Assembly (NCBI GenBank): GCA_963836015.1
Contig: CAWIIF010000007.1
Coordinates: forward strand, 1-64,000
Length of the DNA: 64,000 nucleotides
Source: CAWCDJ01 sp963836015
GTDB lineage: Bacteria; Acidobacteriota; Terriglobia; Bryobacterales; Bryobacteraceae
Direction of reading: 5' to 3'
Below are positions 62,348 through 64,000 of this stretch, in pieces. Positions within the stretch are counted from its first letter, which is position 1. The number at the start of each line of letters is the position of its first letter. The notes under the pieces are model-generated. The model saw nothing but the letters and a program-made list of their open reading frames with translations, was not told where the DNA came from and did no database searches. Both the position numbers and the translations under genes were made by a program.

Positions 62348-64000
62348 CTAATCGTGGCTGCCGACAAGCACGAACGGCGCCCAATAGAACGGGTGGGGAC
62401 GGCTGAGCCGGATGGTTTCCATGGCGGACTGAAGGGCGCGAGCCTTGTTCTTACCGCTTGCAAGCCCTACATAGAACAGCCGCATGAACTCCGCCGTGCT
62501 CTGGTCGTGGACATCCCAGAGGGTCAGCAGCACGCTGCGGGCCCCGGCGTAAAGCAGGCCGCGGCTGAGGCCCATCAACTCGTCTCCACCCACCACGACA
62601 TTGAGGCCCGTTCCACATCCGCTCAGCGTCACGAGTTCGGCCGGCAGGTGCAGGCGATACAGGTCGAACAAGCTGAGCTGGGCATTTCCCAGTTTGATTG
62701 AGCTGAACATGGGATTGTCCTGGCGAAACGAACCGTGGGTGGCAATATGCACGAAGCGCGCCCGTGCACCCCGGGTGCGCAGCACCTCTTCGGTGGCATC
62801 CGGCCCAAGGAAAACCTCGGCGCCGGGGAGCACGGAGGCCACGGCATCCACCTCCTGGCGGATTTGGGGCGCGGCCGGATCGGGTACGCCCAACACCAGG
62901 GTCCCAGTGCCCGATTCGGTGTTCCGGGTCCGGCAGAGGTGGTACACGGCGGCACTGGGGGTGTACGAGATCGTGAACCGGCTGTTCAGGTATCCGCCGG
63001 CCGCGGGTAGGGCATGAAACGGCAGATAATGCAGGAAATCATGAGGCGCGATGATCAGGTGTTCGGCGTCCAGGTGGGCCTCTACCGGCTGGATCAACTG
63101 GCGGTAAAACTCCTCGAGGTGAGCGGTGGCGGCGCCGAGCAACTGATGATGGAACGTCTCGACGTATTCACGGCCCAGGCGGAACTTGGAAAGCTGGAAG
63201 CGGAGCAACTGGAGCGTGCGGCGGAGCTCGGAAGCCGAACCGGCCGGCACGATCTTCAGCATGCCGCGAGAGAGCAGGCAGGCGTAAAACTGGTCGCGCA
63301 CCCGGTAATACTCGAGCAGCATGGCGTCCGGGGGCAGGGAGGAGCGTATGGCGTCGAGGTCGATGGAAGCTCCCGCGTGAAGGCTGGCGAACTCGCGGTC
63401 GTGGACGCGCAGCGCGGTCATGGCTTCGAGCAGCCGGTGCTCGCACTCGTGAGCCGATCGCCGGAGCTTCTCGATTTGCGGATCCCGCGGACCGCGCGTC
63501 TGGCTCTCCTGCAGTTGAATCGATCGTGCGTACCAGTTCCATTCCTCGCGGAGAGCGGTTACGCGTTCGGAGAGCGCTCCGGGCGCCCGGTTGGAGCCAG
63601 GCAGGTGATCGATCCGAAACGCGATCAGGTCGGCCAGGCTGCGGGACTTGGCCTGCTCGATGTAGACGAAGGCCGCCTGCCCGTCGGCCTCGCGGCCGCG
63701 CTCGAGAGATAACCGGACCAACGCCTCGTAAACTTCCAGCTTGTCCTTCAGGAAGGCAATTTTGAGCTCGTCGGTCTTGAGCTGGCTGCGCAGGCTTTCG
63801 AGCTGCTCGTGGGCTTTCCGGTAGGCCTGCCATGCGGCGTCCCGGGCGCCGAGCGCCTCTTCGATCAGGCCCAACACGTAGTAGGCCTGGTAGGCGAGAG
63901 CCGGCGTCTCGACCTGGCCGAGCTTTCCGAGCACCTGCAGGCAGATTTCGCGGGCGAGCGGGAAGCGCCCGGCATCCAGGTGAATGCGTGCGAGCAGCAG
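62348..64000 (-). CDS. CHAT-domain peptidase with TPR-like region (5' end outside window)
   Basis: Truncated by the window edge: the frame is open through 64000, so the N-terminus is missing. Visible residues cover a helical TPR-like region (LAYQAYYVLGLIEEALGARD) followed by a CHAT domain of about 320 residues: LLEYYRVRDQFYACLLSRGM, HDFLHYLPFHALPAAGGYLN, the catalytic His in VHIATHGSFRQ, and the catalytic Cys in VTLSGCGTGLNV. CHAT proteins are caspase/separase-like peptidases active in bacterial conflict and death systems. The gene is upstream of the zinc-finger and subtilase genes on the same strand. Confidence 0.85.
   Translation of the reverse strand: MLLARIHLDAGRFPLAREICLQVLGKLGQVETPALAYQAYYVLGLIEEALGARDAAWQAYRKAHEQLESLRSQLKTDELKIAFLKDKLEVYEALVRLSLERGREADGQAAFVYIEQAKSRSLADLIAFRIDHLPGSNRAPGALSERVTALREEWNWYARSIQLQESQTRGPRDPQIEKLRRSAHECEHRLLEAMTALRVHDREFASLHAGASIDLDAIRSSLPPDAMLLEYYRVRDQFYACLLSRGMLKIVPAGSASELRRTLQLLRFQLSKFRLGREYVETFHHQLLGAATAHLEEFYRQLIQPVEAHLDAEHLIIAPHDFLHYLPFHALPAAGGYLNSRFTISYTPSAAVYHLCRTRNTESGTGTLVLGVPDPAAPQIRQEVDAVASVLPGAEVFLGPDATEEVLRTRGARARFVHIATHGSFRQDNPMFSSIKLGNAQLSLFDLYRLHLPAELVTLSGCGTGLNVVVGGDELMGLSRGLLYAGARSVLLTLWDVHDQSTAEFMRLFYVGLASGKNKARALQSAMETIRLSRPHPFYWAPFVLVGSHD

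Overview
The window looks like chromosome of an Acidobacteriota member close to the Solibacter/Bryobacter lineage (inference). The evidence is high GC, a secreted protein ending in the Solibacter-type TIGR03437 C-terminal region, a Tol-Pal operon, an alternative complex III plus caa3 oxidase cluster, several Tat-dependent hydrolases and many large exported repeat proteins. No rRNA gene, intact tRNA gene or CRISPR array was seen.

Layout. 1-4.6 kb is a plastic region: an intact hicBA-like toxin-antitoxin pair, a decayed brnTA pair, a higBA pair whose toxin gene has a nonsense codon, three unrecognised genes and a tRNA-like 5' half. 4.8-8.8 kb is an unrecognised three-gene unit: a large exported protein, a frameshifted gene with a CHAT-like His/Cys pattern, and a two-helix membrane protein. 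8.9-14.1 kb is tolQ-tolR-tolA/tonB-tolB-pal-cpoB, with a one-base frameshift in tolB. 14.1-18.0 kb carries a DeoC-like protein lacking its usual catalytic residues, fused aroDE, a Tat-leader mini-protein and an amidase. 18.6-23.6 kb holds a methyltransferase, a DisA-N-like (DACNV) protein, a hybrid histidine kinase broken by an internal deletion, and a lipoprotein.

23.7-36.1 kb (minus strand) is one respiratory operon, actA-B-C-D-E-F, a small membrane gene, sco, coxB-A-C-D. It encodes a quinol:cytochrome c oxidoreductase coupled to a caa3-type, A2-like terminal oxidase. 36.4-40.6 kb has an asparaginase-family enzyme, a receiver-less winged-helix regulator with a direct-repeat operator, a c-heme plus squalene-cyclase-like protein and the TIGR03437 protein. 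40.7-45.0 kb is the full glycine cleavage set gcvT-gcvH-gcvPA-gcvPB, followed by a GT-C type membrane protein and yggX. Threonine dehydrogenase at 48.4 kb can feed glycine to this set through 2-amino-3-oxobutyrate.

47.1-48.4 kb is an ATP-grasp gene split by a 55-bp palindromic element with a 4-bp target duplication; removing it restores the frame. 49.4-54.2 kb encodes two exported proteins, one with Ig-like repeats and one a PD40 propeller. 54.2-58.5 kb holds housekeeping genes: DUF4342, acyltransferase, HD hydrolase, aldo/keto reductase, Rsm22-like methyltransferase and YdeI-like protein. 58.6-59.7 kb has a Fur C-terminal fragment and bacterioferritin, each preceded by nearly the same 19-bp box. 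59.7-64.0 kb (minus) is a CHAT-TPR protein, a zinc-finger/prealbumin-like protein, a subtilase with five octapeptide repeats and a small exported protein. It is the best candidate here for a little-described proteolytic system.
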